A stretch of DNA of 64,000 bases from assembly GCA_001657325.1 (NCBI GenBank), contig LWRO01000022.1:1-64000 (forward strand), given 5' to 3'. Position 1 is the first letter of the stretch, and every line of letters begins with the position of its first letter. The notes under the pieces were generated by a model that did not search any database, had not been told where the DNA came from, and saw only the letters and a list, made by a program, of their open reading frames with translations. Shown here in pieces: positions 46,918-56,488 of the stretch. This DNA is from Geitlerinema sp. BBD 1991-9. GTDB taxonomy: Bacteria > Cyanobacteriota > Cyanobacteriia > Cyanobacteriales > Geitlerinemataceae. Both the position numbers and the translations under genes were made by a program.

Positions 46918-48045
46918 TTATCGCCCCATGAACCCTCCACTAAGTTTCCGAACCGCTCGATCGGCAACGTCCGAATACCGCAGTTCGCCACAAAGGATTT
47001 TCAACATAATCTGAGTGGCGATCGGTTGTTTGATAGCAACTTTGTAAGCGATACCCGGAAAGCGGTAGAGCAGTCCCGCCAAACGAGAAGCCCAACTCAT
47101 ATCCGCGCCCCAAGTTTCATGGGCGATTTGCGTATAGCCTTCGAGCGCGTTGGCATCGCCCGACAACGCCAGATCGATCGCCTCCGCTGCCTTCACCCCA
47201 CTAAACATCGACGGGCGAATTCCTTCCGCCGTGAGCGGATCGACAAAGCCCGCCGCTTCGCCGACGAGAAGTGCGTTTTGCGTGTGAAGCGGTCGATCGC
47301 CATCCCACGGGGCCAAAAGTCCTTCCGTCATCTGGCGATTCGAGTTGGGCAACCCCACCCGATCGGCGTACTCGGACAACGTTGACGAAAGATTTTTCGC
47401 ATTGCCCCCGATGAACGTACTCGCACTGACCGAAACCCCATCGTCTTTGGGAAACTGCCAGATAAACCCGTTTTTCACCTGTCCGAAGGCGAATTCGATC
47501 GTGGCATCGGCCGGAGGTTCCATCGGGACTTCCAAAGCTGCCGCCGTCCGGGTTTTCGGCGTTTTAAGTTTTAAGGCCTCGGCCAGCGTTCCACTCGCAC
47601 CGTCTGCGACAACGAGATAGCGTCCGACTTCCGGTTCGCCATCCGTTTCGATCGTCCAGCGATCGCCCGAGAAACGAATTCCCGTGACCATCGTTTCGTT
47701 CTTGCAAGTTGCCCCTTGTTGTTTCGCCTGTTTGACGAGGAAATCGTCAAATCGATCGCGGCGAACCATCCACATTGGTTCTGCCGTATCCAATTCCACG
47801 ACCACCGGATCGTCGTACTTCCAGGTATAGCGAACGGTCTTCACCTTCCGCGAAATCGCGGGGGCGAAATCAAAATCGAACCATTGAGAGATCGCTGGAG
47901 ATACCCCCCCCGCACAAGGACGATATCGAGAGGGTTTCTGTCGATCGAGAACGAGAATCGATCGACCCTTTTTTGCCAGGTGATAAGCTGCGGCACCGCC
48001 AGCCGGGCCGGCACCGATAACGATGCAATCGTAGAGTTCGGTCAT
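46918..48045 (-). CDS. Geranylgeranyl-reductase-family flavoprotein
   Basis: 375 aa. N-terminal GAGPAGGAAAYHLAKKG at 12-28 binds FAD. The PCAGGVSPA loop and the later LLVGEAAGFVDPLTAEGIRP element are typical of the geranylgeranyl reductase/halogenase-like family. The chlorophyll-pathway enzyme ChlP is longer (about 400 aa); this may be a paralogue acting on another isoprenoid. The C-terminus lacks a clear membrane span. The next gene toward lower coordinates on this strand is the His-rich peptide, with copy 2 of the mobile element between. Confidence 0.85.
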   Translation of the reverse strand: MTELYDCIVIGAGPAGGAAAYHLAKKGRSILVLDRQKPSRYRPCAGGVSPAISQWFDFDFAPAISRKVKTVRYTWKYDDPVVVELDTAEPMWMVRRDRFDDFLVKQAKQQGATCKNETMVTGIRFSGDRWTIETDGEPEVGRYLVVADGASGTLAEALKLKTPKTRTAAALEVPMEPPADATIEFAFGQVKNGFIWQFPKDDGVSVSASTFIGGNAKNLSSTLSEYADRVGLPNSNRQMTEGLLAPWDGDRPLHTQNALLVGEAAGFVDPLTAEGIRPSMFSGVKAAEAIDLALSGDANALEGYTQIAHETWGADMSWASRLAGLLYRFPGIAYKVAIKQPIATQIMLKILCGELRYSDVADRAVRKLSGGFMGR

Positions 48046-48131
48046 GGTTTATCGGAATTTTGCCATTAACGATCGAAGTCGGTTTTTCAGTGCGAACTGC
48101 CCCTGACGGATGCCCCTGAAATCGATTCAGT

Positions 48132-48677
48132 TTAAACCGTTTTGATATCTTTTTCCTTCTCCACCAGGAGCTTATCGACTTTCGCCGTGTATTTATCCGT
48201 CATTTTTTGGATATCGTCTTGCAAGTCGCGAGACTCGTCTTCAGAAATCTCGCTGCTTTTCTCCTGTTTCCGCACTTCGTCAATGGCATCGCGGCGCACG
48301 TTGCGAATCGAGACTTTCCCCTCTTCTGCATATTTTGCCGCCAGCTTGACGAATTCTTGACGGCGTTCGCTGGTCAGGGGGGGAACGTTTAAGCGAATGA
48401 GCTTACCGTCGTTGTTTGGGGTCAGGCCGATATCCGACAGCGAAATCGCTTTTTCAATCAGCGTCAGACTGCTGGGGTCGAACGGCTGCACCGTAATCGT
48501 ACTCGCGTCGGGAACGCTGATACTGGCGAGACTTTTGAGCGGGGTGGGAGTGTTGTAATACTCCACCGTGACGCGATCGAGAATCGAAGCGTTCGCGCGT
48601 CCCGTGCGAATCGTATTAAACGACCGCTGCGTCGCCTCGATCGCTTTTTGCATCCGATCTTCAAATTCAGCTAACAT
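48132..48677 (-). CDS. frr: Ribosome recycling factor
   Basis: 181 aa from ATG 48677, preceded by GGAGGA at 7 nt; a GTG one codon upstream is possible. It splits ribosomes after termination together with EF-G. The family shape is clear: helical hairpin with [13 protein letters not shown], then TIVQPFD-like strand, and a C-terminal long helix ending [19 protein letters not shown]. It overlaps the end of pyrH by 11 bases, so it is coupled to it, as in many bacteria. Confidence 0.96.
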   Translation of the reverse strand: MLAEFEDRMQKAIEATQRSFNTIRTGRANASILDRVTVEYYNTPTPLKSLASISVPDASTITVQPFDPSSLTLIEKAISLSDIGLTPNNDGKLIRLNVPPLTSERRQEFVKLAAKYAEEGKVSIRNVRRDAIDEVRKQEKSSEISEDESRDLQDDIQKMTDKYTAKVDKLLVEKEKDIKTV

Positions 48678-49395
48678 CACAAGATCCTCCTACAATCGTT
48701 CCGACGGGTTCCCCCGTCACCGCACGGCGAATATTGCCGCGTTTCGATAGGTTAAACACTATGATAGGGATATTGTTCTCTTTACATAAAGCGATCGCGG
48801 TACTATCCATCACGCGCAGATCGTGAGTTAGCACGTGGCTGTAGGTCAAACTTCGATACAAGTGAGCCTTCGGATTGGCGTTCGGATCGCTATCGTAGAT
48901 CCCATCAACTTTCGTCGCTTTGAAAATCACTTCCGCATCGATTTCCGCAGCTCGTAGCGCGGCAGTGGTATCGGTGGTAAAGAAAGGATTCCCCGATCCT
49001 GCGCCGAAGACGACCACACGGCCTTTTTCGAGATGGCGAATGGCACGGCGACGAATGTAGGGTTCGGCCACTTCTTGCATGGCGATGGCGGTCTGGACGC
49101 GAGTGGGAACGCCGATCTGTTCGAGTGCGTCTTGTAGGGTCATCGCGTTCATCACGGTGGCAATCATACCGATGTAGTCTGCTGTGGCGCGATCCATCCC
49201 CGCCGAGGCGGCTTTCACGCCTCGAAAGATATTCCCACCCCCAACGACAATTGCCACTTGCATCCCCATCGCCGTGACTTCCGCGACCTCTTGAGCGATA
49301 TCTTGAACGACCACGGGATCGATGCCATAACCGAGGTTGCCCATTAGGGCTTCGCCGCTGAGCTTCAAAAGTATACGTCGGTAAGCCGTTCCCAT
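48667..49395 (-). CDS. pyrH: UMP kinase
   Basis: 242 aa. It phosphorylates UMP to UDP in the cytosol. The amino-acid kinase fold motifs [20 protein letters not shown], and [21 protein letters not shown] are intact. It lies immediately upstream of frr and overlaps it, the classic pyrH-frr arrangement. Confidence 0.97.
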   Translation of the reverse strand: MGTAYRRILLKLSGEALMGNLGYGIDPVVVQDIAQEVAEVTAMGMQVAIVVGGGNIFRGVKAASAGMDRATADYIGMIATVMNAMTLQDALEQIGVPTRVQTAIAMQEVAEPYIRRRAIRHLEKGRVVVFGAGSGNPFFTTDTTAALRAAEIDAEVIFKATKVDGIYDSDPNANPKAHLYRSLTYSHVLTHDLRVMDSTAIALCKENNIPIIVFNLSKRGNIRRAVTGEPVGTIVGGSCDVS

Positions 49396-49463
49396 GTCCT
49401 AACTTCCCCTACATGAACCGCCTCCAACTATACCAGAATTGATTAGAGTGGCGAGTAACGGCT

Positions 49464-50018
49464 TCAGGAGGAACGGCTTCGCCAGAGAATGGGACAGCCA
49501 ACCGCCACAGTGGCACTTGGTTCGATGGGTCGACCGTCGAGCATTCGATCGATCGCCGTTCGCAGGTATGGGTTATCAACGGCCTCCGGTTGCTCGGTAT
49601 TATCGTCAATCTGACCGCGATAGCGCACGATTCCCGATCGATCGATCGCAAACGCTTCCGGGGTCGCGCGAACGCCAAAACTCTCTGCGACATCTTGGGT
49701 GACGTCCCGCAGGTACGGAAAGTTGAGTTGCGTTTCCCGGGCGAACGCTTTCATGTTTTCAAAGCGGTCGGCCTCGCTGCGATCGGGATCGTTGGCGTTA
49801 ATCGCCATCACGGCCACGCCACGCTCTCGATAGTCCGCTTGGAGTTGCTTGAGTCGATCGAGATAAGCGCGACTGTGCGGACACGCATTGCCCAAAAACA
49901 CCACGATAACAACCTGGCGTGTTTCGAGATAGCGCGTTAAGTGGTGAACGTTACCTTGGGTGTCGGGCAGTTCGAAGTCAGGAGCGTACCCCCCGATAGC
50001 TGTACCTGTTTCCTTCAT
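49464..50018 (-). CDS. Thioredoxin-fold (AhpC/TSA-like) protein with single active-site Cys
   Basis: 184 aa, soluble. The fold is clear (FELPDTQGNVHHL, VVIVVFLGNACPHSRAYL, the ATPEAFAIDRSG cis-Pro loop). The redox site reads Cys-Pro-His-Ser, so only the first Cys of a CxxC pair is present. That suggests a one-Cys mechanism or a resolving Cys elsewhere (one more Cys lies near the C-terminus). Homologues in cyanobacteria are often annotated as thioredoxin family protein. Partner unknown. Confidence 0.82.
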   Translation of the reverse strand: MKETGTAIGGYAPDFELPDTQGNVHHLTRYLETRQVVIVVFLGNACPHSRAYLDRLKQLQADYRERGVAVMAINANDPDRSEADRFENMKAFARETQLNFPYLRDVTQDVAESFGVRATPEAFAIDRSGIVRYRGQIDDNTEQPEAVDNPYLRTAIDRMLDGRPIEPSATVAVGCPILWRSRSS

Positions 50019-50102
50019 AAATCTTACTCAAACCGATCGTGTGAGCGAACGTTGAATACTGTGTTCTAAGCGATATCAATGTCGTACACCCTGTCGATCT
50101 CG

Positions 50103-51005
50103 TTAGCTCTTGTTAACGAGATACCCCATTATCTTATAAGTCAATTTTGCCGCTGTGAATTCGGAAACGACGGAGTTCGGAATCGGACACAACTCCATCA
50201 CGTCAGCACCGATGACCGTGCGTTCGCGGCACAGGCGACGTAAAAACTTCGTGACTTGATGCCATCCCAATCCCCCCGGCTGTGGCGTTCCCACCCCGGA
50301 CACGAGACTGGGGTCGAGTCCATCGAGATCGACGGTTAGAAACACTTTCTCTGTTGCGATCGCAGCGATCGCTCGCTCGATCCAATGGGGATCGTCGGCG
50401 ATTTCGCTGTCCCAAAACACTGGAATCCCTCGATCGTGCATCAATGCGACTTCCTCGGCTGAAGCACTGCGAATGCCAACGGGTAACGACGGCAAATCCA
50501 TGTCTAACACCCGGTGCATGATACAAGCGTGGTTGTATTTCGAGCCTTCGTATTCGTCCCGCAAATCCCCATGTGCGTCGATTTGCACCACTGTAAACAA
50601 TTCGTCCCCATAAGCACGACGGTATCCCGCGACGACTCCTGCTGTGATACTATGTTCGCCCCCTAGGGTAATTGCGAATTTACCGTCTCGAACCAAACGT
50701 TCGATCGTGTCGCGGGTCGATGCAAACATCTGCGCCTCGGACACTGAAACCACACGGGTGTCGGCGATGGGAGCGTGGGTGTGAATTCCGATCTCGAAGC
50801 AGACCTCGCGCCCCAACTCGACATCATAATATTCCAACTGATCGGATGCCGCTAAGAGCGCTGCCGGTCCGTGTTTGCAGCCTTGACGATACGTCGTCGT
50901 TGCCTCGTAAGGCACGGGTAAAACGACGACTCGCGCCTTGTGATAACCCACATCGACTTCTTCACCGATAAACGGTAACATCCCCTCGGATTCAAGCACC
51001 GACAT
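50103..51005 (-). CDS. speB: Agmatinase-type ureohydrolase
   Basis: 300 aa from ATG 51005 (GGAAA upstream). The same frame stays open for 178 more codons, but that part overlaps the next gene on the other strand and has low-quality composition. Metal ligands are visible: GGEHS, DAHGDLRD, and DLDGLD. It should hydrolyse a guanidino compound such as agmatine to urea and an amine (putrescine). Cyanobacterial relatives also include guanidine hydrolase (GdmH), so the substrate needs checking. Confidence 0.88.
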   Translation of the reverse strand: MSVLESEGMLPFIGEEVDVGYHKARVVVLPVPYEATTTYRQGCKHGPAALLAASDQLEYYDVELGREVCFEIGIHTHAPIADTRVVSVSEAQMFASTRDTIERLVRDGKFAITLGGEHSITAGVVAGYRRAYGDELFTVVQIDAHGDLRDEYEGSKYNHACIMHRVLDMDLPSLPVGIRSASAEEVALMHDRGIPVFWDSEIADDPHWIERAIAAIATEKVFLTVDLDGLDPSLVSGVGTPQPGGLGWHQVTKFLRRLCRERTVIGADVMELCPIPNSVVSEFTAAKLTYKIMGYLVNKS

Positions 51006-51255
51006 TGAAATAGGTTTCCTCTGACGACAACGCCGATCTATTATCGCCTCGGTCTTGGGATGACCGGACGAGATCGATCGCATTATCTCCTCATTTTTTA
51101 TTGCCAATTTGTCCCAAACACCGTAAACTTTTGCGATACTAACCCTGAACCCCAATCTTCCCATCGTCAGCGAACCGCTCCAAAACCCTCTTGACCCCCC
51201 TACAATCGAAGTCCGGTTGAACGGTCTTTGTGATGCAACTGTATCCGATTTATCG

Positions 51256-52674
51256 ATGTCACTCCAGCGAGTCGATTTAGAACCTGAATCTGCTGTGTCT
51301 TTGCCCCTACAGCCTACCCCCCCCGACGATCCGACCTCCACATCGGCTCCCACCCCGGTTTTCGTCCTCAAGGCGTTAGTCGCTCGGTTGCATCGGGAAC
51401 AAAATAAGACACAAGACCTCTTGAGTTCTCTGGGGTTCGCCCTGCGAAGCTTTAACAACCTCAACCAGTTTTTAGAATTGATTCCCTTAGTCGCCAGTCG
51501 GGTGACCGATGCAGAAGGGGGAGCGCTCGTTTTATTCAAGCCGGACGGACAAGTTCGCTTGCAGCGGTTGCACTGTCAAGAGGGGCAGTCTTGTACGGAC
51601 GTGCGCCGGGCGATCGAGATCGTGACGCGACCGGGCGATTCGACGATCGAAACGCCCGCAGATCTCGACGTACAAGTCAGACAGTATTTAGGGGAAGACT
51701 TACAGCTGTTCGGTACGCCGATTTCCGTTCGCGATCGCGAACGGGGGCGGCTGTACGTGTTCAGTCACGACCCGAATTACAGTTGGACGGAAATGCGGCG
51801 CAAGTTGGTGCAGTTGGTTGCCGATCAGACGGCGGTGGCAATTGTCAACGACGAACTCGCGGCAGAACTGCGACAGAAACAACGACTCGATCGAGAGCTG
51901 GAAATCGGGGCAGAGATTCAGTTGCGCTTGCTACCGAGTCAGTGTCCCGAGATTGCGGGAATTGCGTTAGCGGCGCGATGTCAGACGGCAAGCCGAGTTG
52001 GGGGCGATTATTACGATTTTATTCCCACGAGTCACGATTTAGTTCGATCGAACGTTCGATTGGCTTCCCAGGCTGGACGCTGGGGCATTGTCATCGGCGA
52101 TGTCATGGGGAAAGGGGTTCCGGCGGGATTGATTATGACCCTCACCCGAGGGATGCTTCGCTCTGAAGCGTTAAACCAACACTCGCCCGCGCGAATTCTG
52201 AAGCATCTCAATCGCGCGATGTATGCCGATTTAGAAAATTCTCATCGGTTCGTGACATTATTTTATTCGGAATACGACCCGAAAACGGGCTTTTTGTCCT
52301 ATAGTAATGCAGCGCACAATCCACCTTTGTTGTGGAAAGCAGCAACCGATGAAATTTTACGGTTGGATACTTGGGGAATGCTAGTTGGACTCGATGCCGA
52401 AACGGAATACGAAGAAGATCGCGTCTCGCTAGAAGTGGGAGATACGATTTTGTATTATACGGACGGACTGACGGAAGCTTCCAACCAACATGGAGATCGA
52501 TTTGACGAGGAGAATCTCGTTCTCGAATTCCAAAGCATCTGTCAAAAACGTGCGAAACCGGACGAGATTTTAAACTATCTATTCGATTGCGTCCAAGAGT
52601 TCATCGGACCTCACAAATCGAACGACGACGATATTACGCTGGTCGTCTTACAAAAGCAGAACAGTTCGTCATAA
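51256..52674 (+). CDS. GAF-PP2C (RsbU-type) Ser/Thr phosphatase
   Basis: 472 aa from ATG 51256; an upstream TTG at 51217 is less likely. A short disordered start is followed by a GAF-like sensor (about 65-215) and a coiled linker (ELAAELRQKQRLDRELEIGAEIQ). The SpoIIE/RsbU phosphatase domain (about 225-470) contains VGGDYYDF, GDVMGKGVPA, and a C-terminal NDDDITLVVL, the Mn-binding acids. It is likely a partner-switching regulator that dephosphorylates an anti-anti-sigma protein. The signal sensed by GAF is unknown. Confidence 0.9.
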   Translation: MSLQRVDLEPESAVSLPLQPTPPDDPTSTSAPTPVFVLKALVARLHREQNKTQDLLSSLGFALRSFNNLNQFLELIPLVASRVTDAEGGALVLFKPDGQVRLQRLHCQEGQSCTDVRRAIEIVTRPGDSTIETPADLDVQVRQYLGEDLQLFGTPISVRDRERGRLYVFSHDPNYSWTEMRRKLVQLVADQTAVAIVNDELAAELRQKQRLDRELEIGAEIQLRLLPSQCPEIAGIALAARCQTASRVGGDYYDFIPTSHDLVRSNVRLASQAGRWGIVIGDVMGKGVPAGLIMTLTRGMLRSEALNQHSPARILKHLNRAMYADLENSHRFVTLFYSEYDPKTGFLSYSNAAHNPPLLWKAATDEILRLDTWGMLVGLDAETEYEEDRVSLEVGDTILYYTDGLTEASNQHGDRFDEENLVLEFQSICQKRAKPDEILNYLFDCVQEFIGPHKSNDDDITLVVLQKQNSSS

Positions 52675-52792
52675 AGTTCTTCCCCAAAACGGTCTTCAAA
52701 CTGTTCCCGAACGAGGTCTCGTCGGCCAAGCTATTCCTCACGACTTTACGCCTCACTATTCATTGCTCACCGTTCACCGCTCACTGTAAAAG

Positions 52793-54175
52793 ATGAACCC
52801 CCAAAAAACTTGGAGTCAACGGTTTGAATCGTCTCTCAATCCGGAGATCGAGCGCTTTAACGCGAGTATCGGATTTGATATCGAGTTAATCGAATATGAT
52901 TTAACAGGTTCGATCGCTCATGCCAAAATGTTGGCAAAAACGGGAATTATTTCGGAAGACGATCGAGAAAAATTAATTTCTGGATTAGAAACCATTCGCC
53001 AAGAGTATCGAAATGGTGAATTCAACCCCGGAATCGAGTCTGAAGACGTCCATTTTGCAGTCGAGCGACGGTTGACGGAATTGGTGGGGGATGCGGGAAA
53101 AAAACTACACACCGCCCGATCGAGAAACGACCAAGTCGGAACTGATACGCGGCTTTATTTGCGCGATCGGATCGCGCGAATTCGCCAGCAAATTCGCAAC
53201 TTTCAAACGGTTTTGTTAGACTTAGCCGAGCGACACGTCGAAACGCCAATTCCCGGTTACACGCACCTCCAACGAGCGCAACCGATTAGCTTGGCGCATC
53301 ACCTCCTGGCCTATTTCGAGATGTCGCAGCGCGATTGGGAAAGACTGGGAGAAATAGCCAAACGGGTGAACGTTTCGCCTTTAGGATGTGGTGCGTTGGC
53401 GGGAACGACGTTTCCGATCGATCGACACTATACCGCAGAATTATTAGGGTTCGATCGACCCTACGCCAACAGTTTAGATGGCGTCAGCGATCGTGATTTT
53501 GCCATCGAATTCCTGAATGCTGCCAGTCTGATTATGGTGCATTTGAGTCGCCTGTCTGAGGAAATCATTCTCTGGGCCTCGCAAGAATTCAGCTTCGTTC
53601 GGTTAAAAGACAACTGTGCGACGGGTTCGAGCATTATGCCCCAGAAGAAAAACCCCGACGTTCCCGAATTGGTGCGTGGAAAAGCGGGGCGCGTCTTCGG
53701 ACATTTGCAGGGAATGTTGGTGTTAATGAAAGCATTACCCCTAGCGTACAACAAGGATTTACAGGAAGATAAAGAAGCCCTGTTCGATGCGGTGAAAACG
53801 GTGCAAGGCTGTTTAGAAGCCATGACGATTTTGTTCCGCGAAGGGTTGGAATTTCACACTCAACGTTTAGCGGAAGCGGTGGCGGAAGATTTCTCCAACG
53901 CTACGGATGTTGCAGATTACTTGGCTGCGAAGGGCGTTCCGTTCCGCGAGGCGTACAATTTAGTGGGGAAAGTGGTTCGCACCTGTCTGGAATCTGGAAA
54001 GTTATTGAAAGATTTGACCCTGGACGAATGGCAAGCTCTGCATCCGAAGTTCGAGTCGGATATTTATGAGTCGATCTCCCCACAGCAAGTGATTGCTGCA
54101 CGAAACAGCTTCGGAGGAACGGGATTCGATCGCGTTCGCGAAGCCTTAGCCGTCGCACGGGAACTCGTTCGGTAG
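52793..54175 (+). CDS. argH: Argininosuccinate lyase
   Basis: 460 aa, full length. It splits argininosuccinate into arginine and fumarate. The superfamily signature [11 protein letters not shown] is at 278-288, with the catalytic Ser inside it, and HTARSRNDQ (106-114) and [10 protein letters not shown] (155-164) are intact. It is monocistronic here, between the phosphatase and the convergent amidase gene. Confidence 0.97.
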   Translation: MNPQKTWSQRFESSLNPEIERFNASIGFDIELIEYDLTGSIAHAKMLAKTGIISEDDREKLISGLETIRQEYRNGEFNPGIESEDVHFAVERRLTELVGDAGKKLHTARSRNDQVGTDTRLYLRDRIARIRQQIRNFQTVLLDLAERHVETPIPGYTHLQRAQPISLAHHLLAYFEMSQRDWERLGEIAKRVNVSPLGCGALAGTTFPIDRHYTAELLGFDRPYANSLDGVSDRDFAIEFLNAASLIMVHLSRLSEEIILWASQEFSFVRLKDNCATGSSIMPQKKNPDVPELVRGKAGRVFGHLQGMLVLMKALPLAYNKDLQEDKEALFDAVKTVQGCLEAMTILFREGLEFHTQRLAEAVAEDFSNATDVADYLAAKGVPFREAYNLVGKVVRTCLESGKLLKDLTLDEWQALHPKFESDIYESISPQQVIAARNSFGGTGFDRVREALAVARELVR

Positions 54176-54222
54176 GGGATTTTCGGAATACATCCGAATG
54201 TCTAACTGAACGCGGGATTGTC

Positions 54223-55575
54223 TCAAGATTGCAACAAACCGGCCGATTCGTAAAGTTGGCGGAGGATCGCTAAAATTCGATCGCCGTAGGTGAGATCGGC
54301 AGACCAACGCCCCGATAGTTGCCCGACTAGCGGAGCGATGCCCCGTGTAATGAAGCGAAATCGCGGATCGACGACTTCTCGGACGATCGGTTCCGTACTC
54401 GCATACGCCTTTAAATGTTGAATTTGGGCGCGAACGCCGATGCGAGCGCTCGCAAAGGTTGCTCCTCCTTCACTTCCGGCGGCATCGCCCAACCCAGCAA
54501 AGTTGTTTTGCACTGCACCAATTCCTTTTCCAAACCGCAGAAAATCGGTTTCTAAGCACATCTGTGCGAATGCAATATCGTAGTTGACCCCTTCAACGCT
54601 GGCTTCTTCCCGGAAGAGTGTGGCGATATCGGGAAAACGTTCGATGGCTTGGGGATTGTCGTTTTTGAGAAAGACCATTAATTGAACATCGGTGGTATTG
54701 CCGATGCCCATAATTCGATCGATCTGACCTTTGCAAATCGGAAGGAGCGATCGAAGGGTCACGGCACGATTGGCGTTGTCCCATCCCACCGCGATGTTGA
54801 ATTCTCGCAGGTCGATCGCTTTAACGTAAACGATATTGCGGTAGTAAATCCGACGAACGAAGGGCGCTTGCGTCAAATCGATGCCGAAGCTATCGGCGAG
54901 TGCAATGGGAACGTAACTATTGCCGTTGATCGCAATTCCCGGCTCTCCGTAAGGCTGTCCGTTAACGCGAATGCCGATCTGGGAGTACGCCACTTGACTG
55001 GGGGGCGTTGCGGGCGATCGATTTACCCAGGACAGCAACCCGTCGGCTAACCCCGCCGCAATTTGGTCTCGGCGGTTTTGAATGAGGGATCGATCGTCGG
55101 GATTGGTCAAAAAGCCTACTTCCACGTATAACGAGGGAACGGAGATCGCCCGACAAAACAGCAAACTGCCTGTTCCTGTGACGGCATCGGGACGCGCCCC
55201 GCGATTCGTCAGTTGCGGCACTTGCTGGATTAAAGCGCGAATGAGGCGTTCGGCTTCTTGGCGGCGTTCGCTATTGTTGGTGATGTAGTAAACAGTCGTT
55301 CCTCTCGCTTCCGGGTTTAGGGCAGCGTTGGCATGGAGTTCTACCGCCACATCGTCCGGTTTCGCGCGGTTATTAATCCAATCGAGGGTTTGTTGTTGGC
55401 TGAGATCGTCGGGAACTGAGAGGACGGAGACTTTTCGCGCTTGTAGCTCGCTCATCACACGATCGCGCAACAGAATCATCTCTTGGGCTTCCGTGATGCC
55501 TCCAGTGATGACCCCCGGATCGATCTGTCCGTTTTCGTACCCCCCGTGACCTGCAGAAATAAAAACTCGTCCCAT
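54223..55575 (-). CDS. N-acetylmuramoyl-L-alanine amidase with extra domains
   Basis: 450 aa from ATG 55575 (GGAAG upstream). Amidase_3 domain, about residues 1-190: zinc-site HGG near the N-terminus, VELHANA, and VEVGFLTN with the catalytic Glu. A middle module (about 205-290) resembles a copper-amine-oxidase-N-like/stalk-homology fold (VNGQPYGEPGIAINGNSYVPI). The C-terminal module (about 300-450) is glucosaminidase-like (GVNYDIAFAQMCLETDFLRFG). No signal peptide is seen, so export must differ from the usual route. It probably cuts peptidoglycan. Confidence 0.85.
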   Translation of the reverse strand: MGRVFISAGHGGYENGQIDPGVITGGITEAQEMILLRDRVMSELQARKVSVLSVPDDLSQQQTLDWINNRAKPDDVAVELHANAALNPEARGTTVYYITNNSERRQEAERLIRALIQQVPQLTNRGARPDAVTGTGSLLFCRAISVPSLYVEVGFLTNPDDRSLIQNRRDQIAAGLADGLLSWVNRSPATPPSQVAYSQIGIRVNGQPYGEPGIAINGNSYVPIALADSFGIDLTQAPFVRRIYYRNIVYVKAIDLREFNIAVGWDNANRAVTLRSLLPICKGQIDRIMGIGNTTDVQLMVFLKNDNPQAIERFPDIATLFREEASVEGVNYDIAFAQMCLETDFLRFGKGIGAVQNNFAGLGDAAGSEGGATFASARIGVRAQIQHLKAYASTEPIVREVVDPRFRFITRGIAPLVGQLSGRWSADLTYGDRILAILRQLYESAGLLQS

Positions 55576-55688
55576 CGATCGCTTCCTCGATCCCGATGTC
55601 ATACCTCAGTTTGTTTTACCACAGTCTGACATCCCCCTAGCTGTCTCGGACTCAGAGGACGAAAACGACAGTGCGTTCCTGCCAACGA

Positions 55689-55949
55689 TTACGACTCGGA
55701 AGGCGGAGACAACGGCCAACTTCGCATTCCGCATTCAACTTGATTTCCCACCACCCGAATTCCAAAAATTTTGTGTCCGAGTCGTATTAACTCTTCTCGT
55801 TCCGCTGGCGTTAAAAAGTCTTCACCGGGTAAACCGCTATGGGTTCGGTGGGGATTGCCACCCGCTTCTAAATATCGCTGGTGCGACAGGTCTAGCAACG
55901 CTTTAAACCGAGCGTATTGTTGTTGATACTCGTCAGGGAAGTTCTCCAT
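55689..55949 (-). CDS. Small hypothetical protein, 86 aa, second of a coupled pair
   Basis: 86 aa from the ATG at 55949, which shares its A with the TGA stop of the gene upstream (TGATG). The sequence (MENFPDEYQQQYARFKALLDLSHQRYLEAGG..., LTPAEREELIRLGHKIFGI) is helical and cytosolic. The overlap implies joint translation with the 64-aa gene. It could be a two-component small module; nothing marks it as toxin or antitoxin. Function unknown. Confidence 0.6.
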   Translation of the reverse strand: MENFPDEYQQQYARFKALLDLSHQRYLEAGGNPHRTHSGLPGEDFLTPAEREELIRLGHKIFGIRVVGNQVECGMRSWPLSPPSES

Positions 55950-56143
55950 CACTCCACGTTCCAAAATGCTGGCGAGATCTCGCCATCTCGCTGAAGTGCG
56001 GCGATTGGCAAACTCGGGCTGAGGGTTTCAATATACCAAACTCCGATACTCGGATCGTACATCTTTCGGCGCAAAATTTCGAGCGTGTCTAGCACGTTCA
56101 AAACGAGATATTGTGCTTCTGTTGGTTCGATCGGAATACCCAT
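55949..56143 (-). CDS. Small hypothetical protein, 64 aa, first of a coupled pair
   Basis: 64 aa from ATG 56143; a TTG two codons upstream is less likely. Helix-rich start (PTEAQYLVLNVLDTLEILRRKMYDP), then a Tyr/Trp-containing end. Its stop TGA (55951-55949) overlaps the next start. No domain recognised. The pair sits beside copy 3 of the inverted-repeat element, whose insertion point is 140 bp upstream. Confidence 0.55.
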   Translation of the reverse strand: MGIPIEPTEAQYLVLNVLDTLEILRRKMYDPSIGVWYIETLSPSLPIAALQRDGEISPAFWNVE

Positions 56144-56282
56144 GTGCAACGAACTTTGAAACGTAAATCAGTCAGTTGTAAGCCCTGAATTGCGAGCTGC
56201 GAAAGAGGGGAAATTCGAGTTTTGAATTCCGTACTATAAGCTAGTGTAGCGTGTTGAGAAAAAATTGGCGAAAATCAGTCCG

Positions 56283-56415
56283 GGGTGCATCTCAAGACGG
56301 TAAAAATCGTTGTTGGTGCGTGACGTGAGCCTCTCATTTGTCTCGACTTTCGCCGAATTTGGTCACCCGCTAACACACCCTACGCCTCAGGTTCTGACCA
56401 AAATGAGATGCACCC
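56283..56415. mobile_element. 133-bp inverted-repeat element (copy 3)
   Basis: Perfect 12-bp ends GGGTGCATCTCA (56283-56294) / TGAGATGCACCC (56404-56415). TCAGTCCG flanks it on both sides (56275-56282 and 56416-56423), an 8-bp target duplication. The interior differs from copies 1 and 2 and has no coding capacity. Confidence 0.92.
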
Positions 56416-56488
56416 TCAGTCCGTTTCTCGTGCTGAGATCGACGGACTGCCAACACTTTCTAATGGGTTTTCACTCGCCCTTTTCCAA

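Noticed and set aside
46426-47385. Long plus-strand frame across element copy 2 and the reductase gene
   Set aside because: It is antisense to a well supported flavoprotein gene and crosses repeats; its product is low-complexity and has no start signal.
50103-51539. Longer version of the ureohydrolase with 178 extra N-terminal codons
   Set aside because: The extension overlaps the divergent phosphatase gene, has no family similarity, and the ATG at 51005 fits the family start.
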